Shown here: positions 26,379 to 35,454 of the stretch, in pieces | Layout: the number at the start of each line of letters is the position of its first letter | Numbering within the stretch: the stretch's first letter is position 1 | NCBI GenBank assembly: GCA_017539265.1 | Contig: JAFYHG010000012.1 | Coordinates: 1-64,000 of the forward strand | DNA: 64,000 nucleotides | Direction of reading: 5' to 3' | Origin: Alphaproteobacteria bacterium | GTDB taxonomy: Bacteria > Pseudomonadota > Alphaproteobacteria > CAAHEQ01 > UBA3637 | Made by a program: the position numbers and the translations under genes | Notes under the pieces: generated by a model | The model's database searches: none | The model's input: the letters and a program-made list of their open reading frames with translations, nothing else | Told to the model about the DNA's origin: nothing

Positions 26379-26951
26379 GTGCAGAAGAATCAAGTCATCT
26401 TAATCTATGGAATGCCGGCAACGGGAAAATACGCCATGGCCAAACGCCTGCAAGCCCAGGACGGAATATTATTGGATAATCACTACTTTCACGATATGTT
26501 TGCCCATTCAACAGAGGTCCCGAAAGAAGAACTCCCCCAATATTGGTCAGCTGTCGGTAAATTAAAGCAACAATTTATTGATATCTTACGCCAATTTTAT
26601 CCCAAGTCAAAACAGGTCCGATATATTTTTACTTCTGTCCTTTTGAAAGGGGAAAGCCTGCCGGATCGATTGGAAAAATTTGCCGCCGATATTCAAGGTG
26701 ATTTTATCCCGATAGAATTGGTCGCCCGGCCCGATGTTTTAAAAAATCGGTGTCAAAACCCTGTTCGGCGGGCCCGAAAAAAGATTTCATCCGCGGATAG
26801 TATGACAAATTTTTTAAAAGAACATCAAAAAGATTTACCCGACTATACACACCCGAATAAACTGTGCATTGATGTATCCTCCTTAACCGAGGACGAAACC
26901 CTCGCCCAGATACAAAAGCATTTGGATAAATTTAACAATATCCAAGATTAA
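26379..26951 (+). CDS. P-loop kinase-like protein
   Basis: The start is GTG at 26379, with AGGAGG 6 bases upstream. An in-frame TTG 20 codons earlier has no SD. The product has 190 residues. Walker A GMPATGKY lies at about residues 11-18, where the usual Ser/Thr after Lys is Tyr. A DNHYFHDMF stretch resembles zeta-toxin/AAA_33 kinases, which phosphorylate small metabolites. The C-terminal half is helical with a basic RRARKK segment. The Tyr in the P-loop makes activity uncertain. It converges on the MORN-like gene at 27011. Confidence 0.65.
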   Translation: MQKNQVILIYGMPATGKYAMAKRLQAQDGILLDNHYFHDMFAHSTEVPKEELPQYWSAVGKLKQQFIDILRQFYPKSKQVRYIFTSVLLKGESLPDRLEKFAADIQGDFIPIELVARPDVLKNRCQNPVRRARKKISSADSMTNFLKEHQKDLPDYTHPNKLCIDVSSLTEDETLAQIQKHLDKFNNIQD

Positions 26952-27010
26952 CAACAGCAGCATTTGGCGGATAGAGACAGAACTAACTAAAACGTAAATA
27001 TGGAAAATAC

Positions 27011-28549
27011 CTACATTCCCTCGTCTTGTGGTTTTCCGTGTCTGTATCTTTGAATTACTTTTTCATTTCTCTTATAGGGGCCGTATTCGGTTTCTATGGT
27101 GCATTCGCCTTGTTCGGTTATCTCACCCAAATAGTACCTCTCATAGGGGCAGGTCTCAGTAAACTTATCGCCGGAAACATATATGCGTTCAACCAATTCC
27201 CCGTCAAAATAATTTTTAATAATACCCGAAATCACCCCGTCAACATAAGGAACTTCTTTTGATAAAGATCCGTCCTCATAATAAGATCTCCAAATACCCA
27301 CTTTTTTTTCATCTAAGTAGTAGCCCTCTTCAACCAAGTGTTCATTACAATCAAATGATTGATACAGGCCGTTTTTGATCCCCCATACGGATCCGTATTT
27401 ATAAATAATATCCCCCTCATATCGATCTGTGTGAGTATCTGACTCTTTAACCTGTATTTCTTTACACTTAAAATCCATATTTTTTAGGTCATATACCCCG
27501 GCATTCTTTTTATTGTCGACGGGTTTGATATTGCTTTTTATCGTATTGATAAGTTCTCCGGCAAAATAAAAATCCTGTGAAACAAGCTCATTATTTTGAT
27601 AATGTTTCCAAATATCCTCTTTTTTATTATTAATCAGGCTTCCTTTTAATACCAATTCCCCGTTTTGATTAAATTCTTCGTAAGGGAATTCACCATCTCG
27701 AACACCGTTAATGTAATTATATTCCTCAACATAATCTATTTCAAGGCCAACCCCTTTGGTATAACGGTAATAGCATTCTTGACAGATACCATGTCTTTTC
27801 CCATCCTTAAAATGTTCCACCCGTAAAACAAGATTGTCGGTAAAATAATGTGTCCACTCCCCTGTTTTTTTACCGTTTGAATATTCCCCGACAACCGAGG
27901 GTTTTCCCAAAAAGTATCGAACATGAACACCATCTTTTTTACCGTCCAGATAGCCGGTCTTACTATAGAGCTTCCCATTTGAATAACTTTCACACATGCC
28001 GGAAAGGTTTCCGTTAATGTAATATTTTTTTTCGTATAGAACCCTTTCCCCGCCAGTAGTTAAGTAATCTTTATAGGCACCATTATATTTTCCGTTTGAA
28101 TATGATATTTCCCTATTACAAACCCCGTTTAAGTAGTGTTTCCAAACGCCCTCTCTTTTACCATCTTTGTACTGACCTTTTTCCCATATTTTACCGCTTC
28201 TCGTGTCGTAATATTCATAAAGGCCGTTTTTAACCCCGTGAGAATATTCCTCACGTTTCAGTAAACACCCCTTATTATCGTATGATTCTTGGATACCGTG
28301 CTTAAGGCCGTCCCATGTTTCCCTGCGTGCGTATTTTACCTGACGACAGTCATGAACAGCCTCTATCTCTTCAACAACATGCAATTGGTCTTTTGAAATA
28401 TAGATGGTGTGATAGCTTATTTCATAACCGCATACGCTAAAGCGATAAGTTCTACCCCCGTCGGCATCTACTTCAACACGCGCATTAGGCGGTATATCCG
28501 GAAGTTTTTTTACGAATTTATTCTTTATTTCAAATGCATCAGATGGCAT
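27011..28549 (-). CDS. MORN-like/YwqK-type repeat protein
   Basis: The start at 28549 (MPSDAFEI) follows GGAGGG; upstream in-frame codons lack an SD. In the 512 residues, after about 70 non-repeat residues come some fifteen beta-hairpin repeats of the form Y-x-N/D-G-K-x-x-G-x-W/Y, for example YKDGKREGVWKHYLNG and YLDGKKDGVHVRYFLG. These are toxin-antitoxin-associated YwqK/MORN-variant repeats that form elongated beta sheets and bind proteins or membranes. No signal peptide. No toxin gene is adjacent, so an antitoxin role is not supported here. Related genes: 56732-57502 and, distantly, 36758-37927. Confidence 0.8.
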   Translation of the reverse strand: MPSDAFEIKNKFVKKLPDIPPNARVEVDADGGRTYRFSVCGYEISYHTIYISKDQLHVVEEIEAVHDCRQVKYARRETWDGLKHGIQESYDNKGCLLKREEYSHGVKNGLYEYYDTRSGKIWEKGQYKDGKREGVWKHYLNGVCNREISYSNGKYNGAYKDYLTTGGERVLYEKKYYINGNLSGMCESYSNGKLYSKTGYLDGKKDGVHVRYFLGKPSVVGEYSNGKKTGEWTHYFTDNLVLRVEHFKDGKRHGICQECYYRYTKGVGLEIDYVEEYNYINGVRDGEFPYEEFNQNGELVLKGSLINNKKEDIWKHYQNNELVSQDFYFAGELINTIKSNIKPVDNKKNAGVYDLKNMDFKCKEIQVKESDTHTDRYEGDIIYKYGSVWGIKNGLYQSFDCNEHLVEEGYYLDEKKVGIWRSYYEDGSLSKEVPYVDGVISGIIKNYFDGELVERIYVSGDKFTETCPYERYYLGEITEQGECTIETEYGPYKRNEKVIQRYRHGKPQDEGM

Positions 28550-28838
28550 AATTTCCCTCCTGTCATATGGTTTAGTATACCATCGAACCGAAATTCTGTC
28601 AAACGAAAATGGAATAGACCAATTACACGGTTTTTTATTGACATGAATTTTCGATTGCGTCTTGTTCGCCGGCAGGCCCGTATCCTGTTTGCCCGTTCCG
28701 AACAAGCAGCCCGCAACTTTTATTTTACAAGATAGATTTTTACGTTTATCCCGACAGTATTATATTTTTGGTTGACATATAAAATTTAATACATTACCTT
28801 GGGGTGGTTATCACATTTTAAGCGAAAGGATTTATAAA

Positions 28839-29204
28839 ATGCGCAAATCACTTTTTATTCTTGCTACTTGTCTTTCAATTTCTTTCAATGCCTTTGCATC
28901 AGGAAATATTTTTTGCGACAACAACCCGACTTCAAACCCATATTGCACAACAGTGGCACATATTATGTATCAAGGCTATTTGGAAGGATATGCCAACCAA
29001 ATGGTTCAATACCAGCAACAGGAAGGTGTTGAGGCAAACAAGGAACTGGCAAAGTTAGAGGCAGAAAAACTAATTTCTTATGATACACTCCATAAATATT
29101 TTAAGGAATGTGGCGAAAGTAAGACAAATATTAATGATGCCCAATCGTGCATACTTTCAAACCTACAAAACTACATTATGAAAAAAATGGGAAAAAAGCC
29201 TTAA
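28839..29204 (+). CDS. Small secreted cysteine-containing protein
   Basis: A 121-residue protein with signal peptide (ending FAS or AFA, about residue 21). The mature part is mainly helical with four Cys (FCDNN, YCTT, ECGES, SCILS) that could form two disulphides. SD AAAGGA, upstream TTGACA-like box near 28774, and a strong terminator just after the gene mark it as a single-gene unit. Family not recognised. Periplasmic or secreted location is predicted from the signal only. Confidence 0.65.
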   Translation: MRKSLFILATCLSISFNAFASGNIFCDNNPTSNPYCTTVAHIMYQGYLEGYANQMVQYQQQEGVEANKELAKLEAEKLISYDTLHKYFKECGESKTNINDAQSCILSNLQNYIMKKMGKKP

Positions 29205-29221
29205 ATCACTTTATCCTTGAC

Positions 29222-29269
29222 CCAAAATCAAAAAAGGCCAGCCAAATGGCTGACCTTTTGATTTTTGGT
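29222..29269. terminator. Long hairpin terminator
   Basis: An imperfect stem of about 20 pairs runs from CCAAAATC to GATTTTTGG, with inner arms AGGCCAGCC/GGCTGACCT around a loop AAAT. Confidence 0.7.
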
Positions 29270-29354
29270 TGGACACAATGCGCAATTTGCGAACTTTTAT
29301 GTTGAAATGTATAAGAAAATATGTTAATTTCTATATCAACAGAAGGGAGACGCA

Positions 29355-29912
29355 ATGAAAATAACTTTAAAAGATGGTTCAAAAGCGACATTAAAACGTA
29401 TTCGAGGAAAAGATTACGATGAAGTTATGGATTTTTTGGATAAATTTTCTCGTGGAAAAGGAGCAATTTGGACAAATCAGTACGCTGGACAACCCAAAAA
29501 AGATAAGGAAAAATCTATTCAAAAATATGAATCAGATGACAGCTTGTTTTTAGGTGTGTGGAATGATAAAGGATTAATTGCTGAGGCTTCGATAAGTGTG
29601 AGTGGGTTCAATCACCCTTGGAAAGTTCCTGTGGCTGTTTTTGCACTGAGCGTGTTAGAAAAATATACAAGTTTAGGTTTGGGAACTATACTACTTAAAG
29701 AGTTAGAAAAGTGGGCTATTAAAAAAGGGGTTCATCGTATTAAAGCAACTGTTCGACACAATAATAAACGTGGAATTGGTTTATATTTAAAACTTGGATA
29801 TCAGATTGAAGGTATTGCCCGTGAAACGGCTTTCTTCGATAACCAGTGGCAGCACGAATACTATATTGCTAAAATAGTAAATTCAAAATTTTCTTGTTTT
29901 AAAAGTTCGTAA
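29355..29912 (+). CDS. GNAT-family N-acetyltransferase
   Basis: A 185-residue single-domain acetyltransferase. The acetyl-CoA site is visible as ALSVLEKYTSLGLGTILLKELEKW (residues about 98-121), a variant of the R/Q-x-x-G-x-G/A loop with Ser-Leu-Gly-Leu-Gly. NNKRGIGLYLKLGYQIEG follows, as in ribosomal-protein and small-molecule GNATs. SD AAGGGAGA. The acceptor is unknown. AT-rich codon use and isolation between two terminators are compatible with recent acquisition. A short inverted match (about 10 bases) flanks the gene but is weak. Confidence 0.85.
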   Translation: MKITLKDGSKATLKRIRGKDYDEVMDFLDKFSRGKGAIWTNQYAGQPKKDKEKSIQKYESDDSLFLGVWNDKGLIAEASISVSGFNHPWKVPVAVFALSVLEKYTSLGLGTILLKELEKWAIKKGVHRIKATVRHNNKRGIGLYLKLGYQIEGIARETAFFDNQWQHEYYIAKIVNSKFSCFKSS

Positions 29913-29979
29913 ATCTAAGAAAACAGCTATTTTTTGACTTCCAACATTCGAACTCTTGTAAGTGCTTGTAAATAAAAGA

Positions 29980-30007
29980 AAAAAAACGCCATTTTCAGGC
30001 GTTTTGT
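29980..30007 (-). terminator. Terminator after tRNA-fMet
   Basis: On the minus strand AACGCC-TGAAAAT-GGCGTT is followed by TTTTTT, 7 bases past the encoded CCA. Confidence 0.7.
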
Positions 30008-30013
30008 GTTTAA

Positions 30014-30091
30014 TGGTTGCAGGGGTGGGATTTGAACCACACGACCTCCAGGTTATGAGCCTGGCAAGCTACCGGACTGCTCTACCCTGCG
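30014..30091 (-). tRNA. Initiator tRNA-fMet(CAT) with extra base in T-stem
   Basis: Initiator features are present: C1 unpaired with A72 (CGCAGGG against CCCTGCA), A11:T24 in the D-stem region GAGC/GCTT, loop CTCATAA, and an encoded CCA. Two oddities. The anticodon stem is CCAGG/CCTGG, so the three G:C pairs typical of initiators are A:U, G:C, G:C; variants of this kind are known in some alphaproteobacteria. The T-stem strand is GTGTGG against CCCAC, one base too many; removing one T gives GTGGG, a perfect match. Total length 78 with CCA, against 77 in E. coli. Confidence 0.88.
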
Positions 30092-30193
30092 ATAAGAACG
30101 CGGATATCATACTCTGTTTTATTCATTTTGTCAACCCCTAAAATACATTTTTTTATCTGTATAGGGAAAAATCATACATAAAATGACAATAGT

Positions 30194-31672
30194 CTACTGC
30201 GGATACAACAATTTTTTATTGTAGAAATGGGACTTTTTCCTAAGCTCTTGATACAAGTACTGATAACCATATTCTTCCAAAAGAGTTTTTCTGCCCGAAA
30301 ATAAATTGGTTCCTAATCCCAATCGTTCACCCTCTATCTTTACACCCAACGCGGCCAAAATGGTCGGGAACATATCCATTGTTGAAAACAATCTATTTTT
30401 TTCTTGTACGGGTTTTACCACTGGATTAATAAAAGCGTTATATATACGCCTTTCCGTTCCTTCGTAATATCCTGTTTCATTACTGATATCCTTGGAGAAC
30501 AAAGTGCGATTCATATTACAATGGTCCCCAACGATAACTATTGTGGTATCTTGGAAGAATTCCTGTGCTTTAAGCCAAAGAACAAAATCATTCAGATGAA
30601 AAGAAACACACGCATAAACATTCTTAACAAGTTTATTATATTTTTTAGGACAATCAGGTGATAAAAAACCATCCCTGTGGCTATCAATTGTTTGAATAAA
30701 AATTGAAAACGGCTTATTCTTTTTTGAAATTTCCGTTACTTTTTTCTTTGAAAATTCGAATATATCCTTATCCAACAATCCCCACCAGTCTTTTTGAGGC
30801 TTTTTTACCTTCATATTTTTGCTTATATAATTATGATCAAATATTTTGTAATTTCCATGCTTTTTAAAATACACATTTTGACCGGCAAAATTTTTGGAAG
30901 AACCGAGGATAAAATAATTATCATAACCATATGAATTCAAAATATCCCCCAATGAAACGACGCCATCTAAAAATGAAACATATTTATCAAAACGATTTCC
31001 TATTTGATCATTATTTTTATGTATTTTATATGATTTTAGCGGAATTCCTGCCGTTTCAGCAACAACCCCTCCCATTGTCCACCCTGTTTCCGGTAAAACG
31101 ACAGCTCCGCTGATTAAATCGGAGGATGAAAAACTGGTGTTTTCCTTCGCTAATTGGGTTAGCTCAGGAATATAATTTATATCTAACAAACCACCACTTC
31201 CCTTATCTTGGAAAGAAGTTTCCAGTGATTCCACCTGAATTATAATTAAATTTTGTCGTTTTTTATCCATATGGGATGGAATTACTTTTAATGGTGAAAC
31301 ATAATTATCTTCTATGAAGTGGGATGCAGTAAATTGGTTGTAAATACAATCAAACAACGAAAAATGTTTATTAATGTAATAAAAATCAAAAACCAAAAGC
31401 CCAAATATTAATCCATAAATGTATTTTTTTATTCTTAAAAATTTAAAAGAACATACAATCAGTAAAACAGAAAGAATAAACGTCAACACAATAAAAATCG
31501 ACATTTCTTTCAGCCAATCAAATGACATATCTTTCTGAGGCATAAAAATATGAAATATAATACTTTCCAATTCAATATCGCCAAATGTTTGCACAATTCC
31601 GAATGGAATAAAAAACAAACATACTGTAATAAATACAAACAATGAAGAAAAAATTAAATTAAAAATTTTCAT
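30194..31672 (-). CDS. Sulfatase-superfamily phosphoglycerol transferase (OpgB/LtaS-like)
   Basis: A 492-residue protein with about four transmembrane helices in the first 110 residues and an extracytoplasmic alkaline-phosphatase-fold domain. Metal-ligand and active-site regions are visible: NLIIIQVESLE, PETGWTMGGVVAE (probable nucleophilic Thr), IQTIDSHRDG and VIVGDHCNM. Such enzymes move sn-glycerol-1-phosphate from phosphatidylglycerol to glycans (osmoregulated glucans) or make lipoteichoic acid. In a Gram-negative cell an OpgB-like role on periplasmic or surface glycan is the better fit. It overlaps by 14 bases the upstream GDPD-like gene. AT-rich like island genes. Confidence 0.82.
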   Translation of the reverse strand: MKIFNLIFSSLFVFITVCLFFIPFGIVQTFGDIELESIIFHIFMPQKDMSFDWLKEMSIFIVLTFILSVLLIVCSFKFLRIKKYIYGLIFGLLVFDFYYINKHFSLFDCIYNQFTASHFIEDNYVSPLKVIPSHMDKKRQNLIIIQVESLETSFQDKGSGGLLDINYIPELTQLAKENTSFSSSDLISGAVVLPETGWTMGGVVAETAGIPLKSYKIHKNNDQIGNRFDKYVSFLDGVVSLGDILNSYGYDNYFILGSSKNFAGQNVYFKKHGNYKIFDHNYISKNMKVKKPQKDWWGLLDKDIFEFSKKKVTEISKKNKPFSIFIQTIDSHRDGFLSPDCPKKYNKLVKNVYACVSFHLNDFVLWLKAQEFFQDTTIVIVGDHCNMNRTLFSKDISNETGYYEGTERRIYNAFINPVVKPVQEKNRLFSTMDMFPTILAALGVKIEGERLGLGTNLFSGRKTLLEEYGYQYLYQELRKKSHFYNKKLLYPQ

Positions 31673-32420
31673 TTTTATTATCCATAAAATTTGGGGGTAA
31701 AGTATCCGTATAAATACCCTTTACAAATGGTAAATTAAGTATTTCGCGGGCAACGGTATCATCATTCACCGTATAGACGAGAACTTTTACAGAGGATTGC
31801 TTTAACAATCTCTCTTTATATTCATCAAGTTTTCGTAATGGTATTGTTATGACTGCAGTATATTTTTCATCTACATTATCATCAATAGGAAGAAACTTAA
31901 ACAAAAAGGCACACTTTGACAGCCCTTCGTCTATTCCACGTTTACACTCTTTAGGGAATTTAAATTCTACAATAACCCTATCCAGAAAAGTGGAAAACTT
32001 TTCCTTAATTATATTAATATTTCTAATTTTATCAGTTACTAAGAACAATTCCGGATTTTGCATAAAAATTTCTTTAATCTCAGATGAAGTTAATACGGTC
32101 TGATTTTTAAAAATCTTCCGACCCTTAACTTCCTTTGAAGATATAGCATTATTTTGTGCCGGATACCCGGTTATCTTATGAAAAGTTTTCCAATCATGAG
32201 CCGCGACCAAATCTCCATCTGAAGTTTCCAATAAATCTAACTCTATAAATTTAAATCCTTTTTTAATGGAAGATTGAACAGCTTCCAAACTACTTAGATA
32301 CTTTTTTCCTTCAATAGATCCTCCAGCATGCGAAATAACGATTTTTGTATCATCCGTCCAAAAATCCGCAAAGGCTGAAAGATTCAAAAACATCATAAAA
32401 CAAAAAAATATAAATCTCAT
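31659..32420 (-). CDS. Secreted glycerophosphodiester phosphodiesterase-like protein
   Basis: The start at 32420 (MRFIFFCFMMFLNLSAFA) gives a clean signal peptide; the longer in-frame start at 32471 would bury it. In the 253 residues: GDPD motifs SHAGGS (catalytic His), EAVQSSIKKGFKFIELDLLETSDG (metal-binding Glu-x-Asp) and AAHDW (second catalytic His). The fold is a TIM barrel ending with a VYTVND strand. It would hydrolyse glycerophosphodiesters in the periplasm. Together with the downstream phosphoglycerol transferase it may recycle or trim glycerophosphate groups on glycans. No strong SD is seen. Confidence 0.8.
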   Translation of the reverse strand: MRFIFFCFMMFLNLSAFADFWTDDTKIVISHAGGSIEGKKYLSSLEAVQSSIKKGFKFIELDLLETSDGDLVAAHDWKTFHKITGYPAQNNAISSKEVKGRKIFKNQTVLTSSEIKEIFMQNPELFLVTDKIRNINIIKEKFSTFLDRVIVEFKFPKECKRGIDEGLSKCAFLFKFLPIDDNVDEKYTAVITIPLRKLDEYKERLLKQSSVKVLVYTVNDDTVAREILNLPFVKGIYTDTLPPNFMDNKNENF

Positions 32421-32577
32421 ACTTTCATGTGTATCATGACATGATTTTAAAATCAAGATATTTTTTAGCAAAAATATTTATATTCCTTCGTATGGTTTTG
32501 GAGTAATTGGGCTTGAAAACAGGGCTTTGTCAATCCAAATTTTTTACGTCAAATTATTTAACCTTAAGGAGATTTTT

Positions 32578-33027
32578 ATGAAAAAAACATTATCTATTTT
32601 ACTTTTAGGGACCGCTTTACTAACCGCGGGATGTTCACATCGTTGTTATGAGAGGGGCTGTTCTATGCAAAAGGAACCACCAAAAGCAACTTGCTCACAA
32701 AAAACACCGGCGCATTTTGCATTTGATTCCGCACAATTGGACGGAACGGACAAAGCAAACCTAATGAAAGTGGCCGATTGGATGAAGCAAAATCCGTCCG
32801 AAAAGGTGCGTATTAACGGCTATACTGACAACACCGGCCCTACGGCCTATAATATGCATTTATCCCAAAAACGTGCCCAAAGTACGGCAGCGTATTTAGA
32901 ATCACTGGGCATTTCGGCGGACAGAATTACGACTCACGGCTATGGAGCAAGCCATTTTATGGCACCAAATGATACGTCGGCCGATCGAGCAAAAAATCGT
33001 CGGATAGAAATTTCGTTTTATCAATAA
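32578..33027 (+). CDS. OmpA-C-domain lipoprotein (Pal/YiaD-like)
   Basis: The start at 32578 follows AAGGAGA. In the 149 residues: signal and lipobox LTAGC (about Cys19), a short Cys-containing linker, then a peptidoglycan-binding OmpA domain from about residue 45 (FAFDSAQLDG, VRINGYTDNTGPTAYNMHLS, KRAQSTAAYLESLGI, ADRAKNRRIEISF). The conserved Asp of TDNTG and Arg of NRRIEI, which bind diaminopimelate, are present. It tethers outer membrane to peptidoglycan. The tol genes are not adjacent, so it may not be the true Pal. Confidence 0.85.
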   Translation: MKKTLSILLLGTALLTAGCSHRCYERGCSMQKEPPKATCSQKTPAHFAFDSAQLDGTDKANLMKVADWMKQNPSEKVRINGYTDNTGPTAYNMHLSQKRAQSTAAYLESLGISADRITTHGYGASHFMAPNDTSADRAKNRRIEISFYQ

Positions 33028-33045
33028 GGAAAAATTTTTCCGTTC

Positions 33046-33076
33046 ATCCCTTCTTCCGCATAAGAAGGGATTTTTC
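33046..33076 (+). terminator. Terminator after the OmpA-like gene
   Basis: ATCCCTTCTT-CCGCAT-AAGAAGGGAT followed by TTTTC. Confidence 0.85.
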
Positions 33077-33132
33077 TTGACTTATTTAAAAAATTATGAT
33101 ATGCTGCAAACGGTTATCACAGGAGGCTACCC

Positions 33133-33987
33133 ATGACATTTCAAAAATTTCCCGATATTAATCAGAGCGATATTTCAGACCTAGGCGCAAAGATACAAGA
33201 ATTTGAACACCGCAAAGCCGGTACCTTTACTTTTTTTGAACGGTGTTGCGCCAAAAAACCGGATGAAAAACGGCGTGAAATTTTCTTTCGTCTGGGTACC
33301 GCGGACTGGGATTTTGAGGATGGTATTCTTTACGGCCCCGATGCAGAAAAAGCTTTTTCCGGAATAAAAGGGATGGGTTTTAGCCGTGATTGGGCACAGG
33401 CTTTAAAATATGCCTATTGGTTTTCGTTGCCGAAAGAAAGAAAGGATTTCAAAAGTCATATCATATCGGGAACGGTGGCTTCACGACCGGAGCTCAATCA
33501 ACCGGCCCCCGATACGCCTTATCATGATGTTTCAACACATGAACTGGGCAAACAATTATTTTCAAGTCAATGTTCTCTGGTCTGGCCTTTTGCAAAAGAG
33601 AATGCCTTATTGGTTCTGGCTCAAGAACAAGTTAAGCCGGTAGATGCCATTGTTCAAATCGTTAAAACTGCACAAAATACCGCTAAAGAAAAGGGGCTGA
33701 GTGCCGGTGTTCAAAATTTAACGGACGAATTACTGCCCTGTTTCTTCCGTCAAGAACAAAAGGCTATTAAAGAAAGTAAAACACCTTGGCCTTCCCATGA
33801 ACTTTTGACGTCTATCGCCCGGAAAAAAGAACAAATCGAACCGTATTTAAAGAATTTTTCATGGCTTTATTTAACACAGGCAAAATTTTACCAGGATATG
33901 GGCATTCGCCGGTTCCTTGAAAATTCCCCCAAAAAGCCGATACAAATGCTTTTACCGCTGTCATTCGGGCGCGAACGGGACGAATAA
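33133..33987 (+). CDS. Unknown cytosolic protein
   Basis: A 284-residue soluble protein without signal or membrane segments. Mixed alpha/beta in the first 120 residues (REIFFRLGTADWDFEDGILYG, then GFSRDWAQALKYAYWFSL), with helical later parts. Promoter TTGACT-17-TATGCT about 33079-33107 and SD CAGGAGG. It is a single gene upstream of rho. I do not recognise it. Confidence 0.6.
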   Translation: MTFQKFPDINQSDISDLGAKIQEFEHRKAGTFTFFERCCAKKPDEKRREIFFRLGTADWDFEDGILYGPDAEKAFSGIKGMGFSRDWAQALKYAYWFSLPKERKDFKSHIISGTVASRPELNQPAPDTPYHDVSTHELGKQLFSSQCSLVWPFAKENALLVLAQEQVKPVDAIVQIVKTAQNTAKEKGLSAGVQNLTDELLPCFFRQEQKAIKESKTPWPSHELLTSIARKKEQIEPYLKNFSWLYLTQAKFYQDMGIRRFLENSPKKPIQMLLPLSFGRERDE

Positions 33988-34008
33988 TCCGTTTTTTAAA
34001 AAAATATC

Positions 34009-34037
34009 TTGACTTTGGGATGAAAGGTCATTATAAT
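34009..34037 (+). promoter_or_regulatory. Promoter of rho
   Basis: TTGACT at 34009-34014, 17 bases, TATAAT at 34032-34037. One of the best matches to consensus in the window. Confidence 0.8.
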
Positions 34038-34044
34038 TTCTCTG

Positions 34045-34060
34045 TCTGTCGTCCGACAGA
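34045..34060. promoter_or_regulatory. Dyad at the rho transcription start
   Basis: TCTGTCG-TC-CGACAGA, a perfect 7-bp inverted repeat with 2-bp centre. It begins 7 bases after the -10 box, at the expected start point, and is followed by GTTTTAAATTT. It could be an operator, or a short RNA hairpin at the 5' end that protects or attenuates the rho leader. Confidence 0.5.
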
Positions 34061-34096
34061 GTTTTAAATTTCCCATATTTTTTTATAAGGAATTCC

Positions 34097-35356
34097 ATGC
34101 AATTACAGGATTTAAAGAAAAAAACGCCTACGGAATTATTGGCTTATGCCGAAGAATTAGAAGTTGAAAACGCCGCGTCCCTCAGGACTCAAGATTTAAT
34201 GTATGCCATCTTAAAAAGATTGGCGGAAACGGAAAACACACTCCTTGGCGAAGGGGTTTTGGAAGTAATGCAAGACGGGTTCGGTTTTTTGCGTTCACCG
34301 GAAGCAAACTATCTGGCCGGTCCAGATGATATTTATGTTGCCCCGCAACACATCAAAAAATGGGGATTACGCACGGGTGACACCGTTGCCGGGGAAATCA
34401 GCGCCCCACAAAACGGCGAAAAATACTTTTCTTTAGTCAAAATTGACATGGTTAATTTTGTAAAACCCGAAGAGTTACGCTTTCGGATTAACTTTGATGA
34501 TTTAACACCGCTCTACCCGGAAAAACCGATTAAGATGGAGCATGATGTGCCTCCTTCTGAAAAAGATATGACGGCACGCATTATAGACCTTATCTGTCCA
34601 CAAGGTTTTGGTCAACGGTCTTTAATCGTCGCCCCGCCCAGAACGGGTAAAACGGTCATGCTTAAAAACATCGCGCATGCAATTACGGCAAATTATCCGG
34701 ATGCACATTTAATTATGCTCCTTATCGACGAACGGCCTGAAGAAGTAACAGATATGCTACGTTCGGTCAAAGGCGAAGTTATTTCTTCTACGTTTGATGA
34801 ACCGGCCGCCCGCCATGTTCAAGTTGCCGAAATGGTGATTCAAAAGGCAAAACGGCTTGTGGAACACAAAAAAGACGTCATTATTTTATTAGACTCCATT
34901 ACGCGTCTGGCACGGGCCTATAATACGGTAATCCCCTCCAGCGGTAAGGTCTTAACCGGTGGTGTGGATGCCAATGCCCTTCAAAAGCCGAAACGCTTTT
35001 TCGGGGCAGCACGTAATATTGAAGAAGGCGGTTCTTTAACAATCTTCGGGACGGCCCTTATCGACACGGGATCGCGCATGGATGAAGTGATTTTCGAAGA
35101 ATTTAAAGGTACCGGTAATAGTGAAATTATTTTGGATCGTAAGGTATCGGATAAACGCATCTTCCCAGCCATCGATGTGACAAAATCCGGCACCCGGAAA
35201 GAAGAACTCTTGGTAGATAAGAATAAGCTTCCCAAAATGTGGGTTTTACGCCGTGTTTTAATGCCGATGGGCGTTACGGATTCCATGGAATTTTTAATGG
35301 AAAAACTTCGTCAAACAAAAACCAATGACGACTTCTTTGAAAGTATGAATCAATAG
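34097..35356 (+). CDS. rho: Transcription termination factor Rho
   Basis: Hexameric RNA-dependent ATPase that ends transcription. The 419-residue length is standard. N-terminal helical domain, then the cold-shock-like RNA-binding site ([22 protein letters not shown]) and Walker A APPRTGKT near residue 177. Next come Walker [17 protein letters not shown], the Q-loop and R-loop ([22 protein letters not shown]) with [25 protein letters not shown] split across them. SD AAGGAA. A leader of about 50 bases carries the dyad at 34045. Confidence 0.97.
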   Translation: MQLQDLKKKTPTELLAYAEELEVENAASLRTQDLMYAILKRLAETENTLLGEGVLEVMQDGFGFLRSPEANYLAGPDDIYVAPQHIKKWGLRTGDTVAGEISAPQNGEKYFSLVKIDMVNFVKPEELRFRINFDDLTPLYPEKPIKMEHDVPPSEKDMTARIIDLICPQGFGQRSLIVAPPRTGKTVMLKNIAHAITANYPDAHLIMLLIDERPEEVTDMLRSVKGEVISSTFDEPAARHVQVAEMVIQKAKRLVEHKKDVIILLDSITRLARAYNTVIPSSGKVLTGGVDANALQKPKRFFGAARNIEEGGSLTIFGTALIDTGSRMDEVIFEEFKGTGNSEIILDRKVSDKRIFPAIDVTKSGTRKEELLVDKNKLPKMWVLRRVLMPMGVTDSMEFLMEKLRQTKTNDDFFESMNQ

Positions 35357-35393
35357 TCCCGATAGGGCTTTAAAATACCCTGTTATTTTTTAC

Positions 35394-35422
35394 TTGATTT
35401 TTATTCGGATTTTGGATAAAAT
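35394..35422 (+). promoter_or_regulatory. Promoter of frr-uppS
   Basis: TTGATT at 35394-35399, 17 bases, TAAAAT at 35417-35422. SD AAAGGA lies before the frr ATG. Confidence 0.7.
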
Positions 35423-35454
35423 AAGGCAAAATTGATTTCAAGAAAGGATATACC

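Noticed and set aside
26379-26951. Zeta-toxin kinase
   Set aside because: The P-loop has Tyr in place of the usual Ser/Thr after Lys, there is no adjacent antitoxin, and resemblance outside the P-loop is slight.
27011-28549. Toxin-antitoxin module based on YwqK-type repeats
   Set aside because: No toxin-like gene lies next to any of the three repeat genes; only the repeat fold is supported.
28550-28838. Small gene in the 289-base gap before the secreted protein
   Set aside because: Frames present are extensions of the neighbouring minus-strand gene upstream of its SD. Only promoter-like boxes are seen.
29285-29915. Short inverted match flanking the GNAT gene as transposon ends
   Set aside because: Only about ten bases match, there is no target duplication and no transposase; expected by chance in AT-rich DNA.
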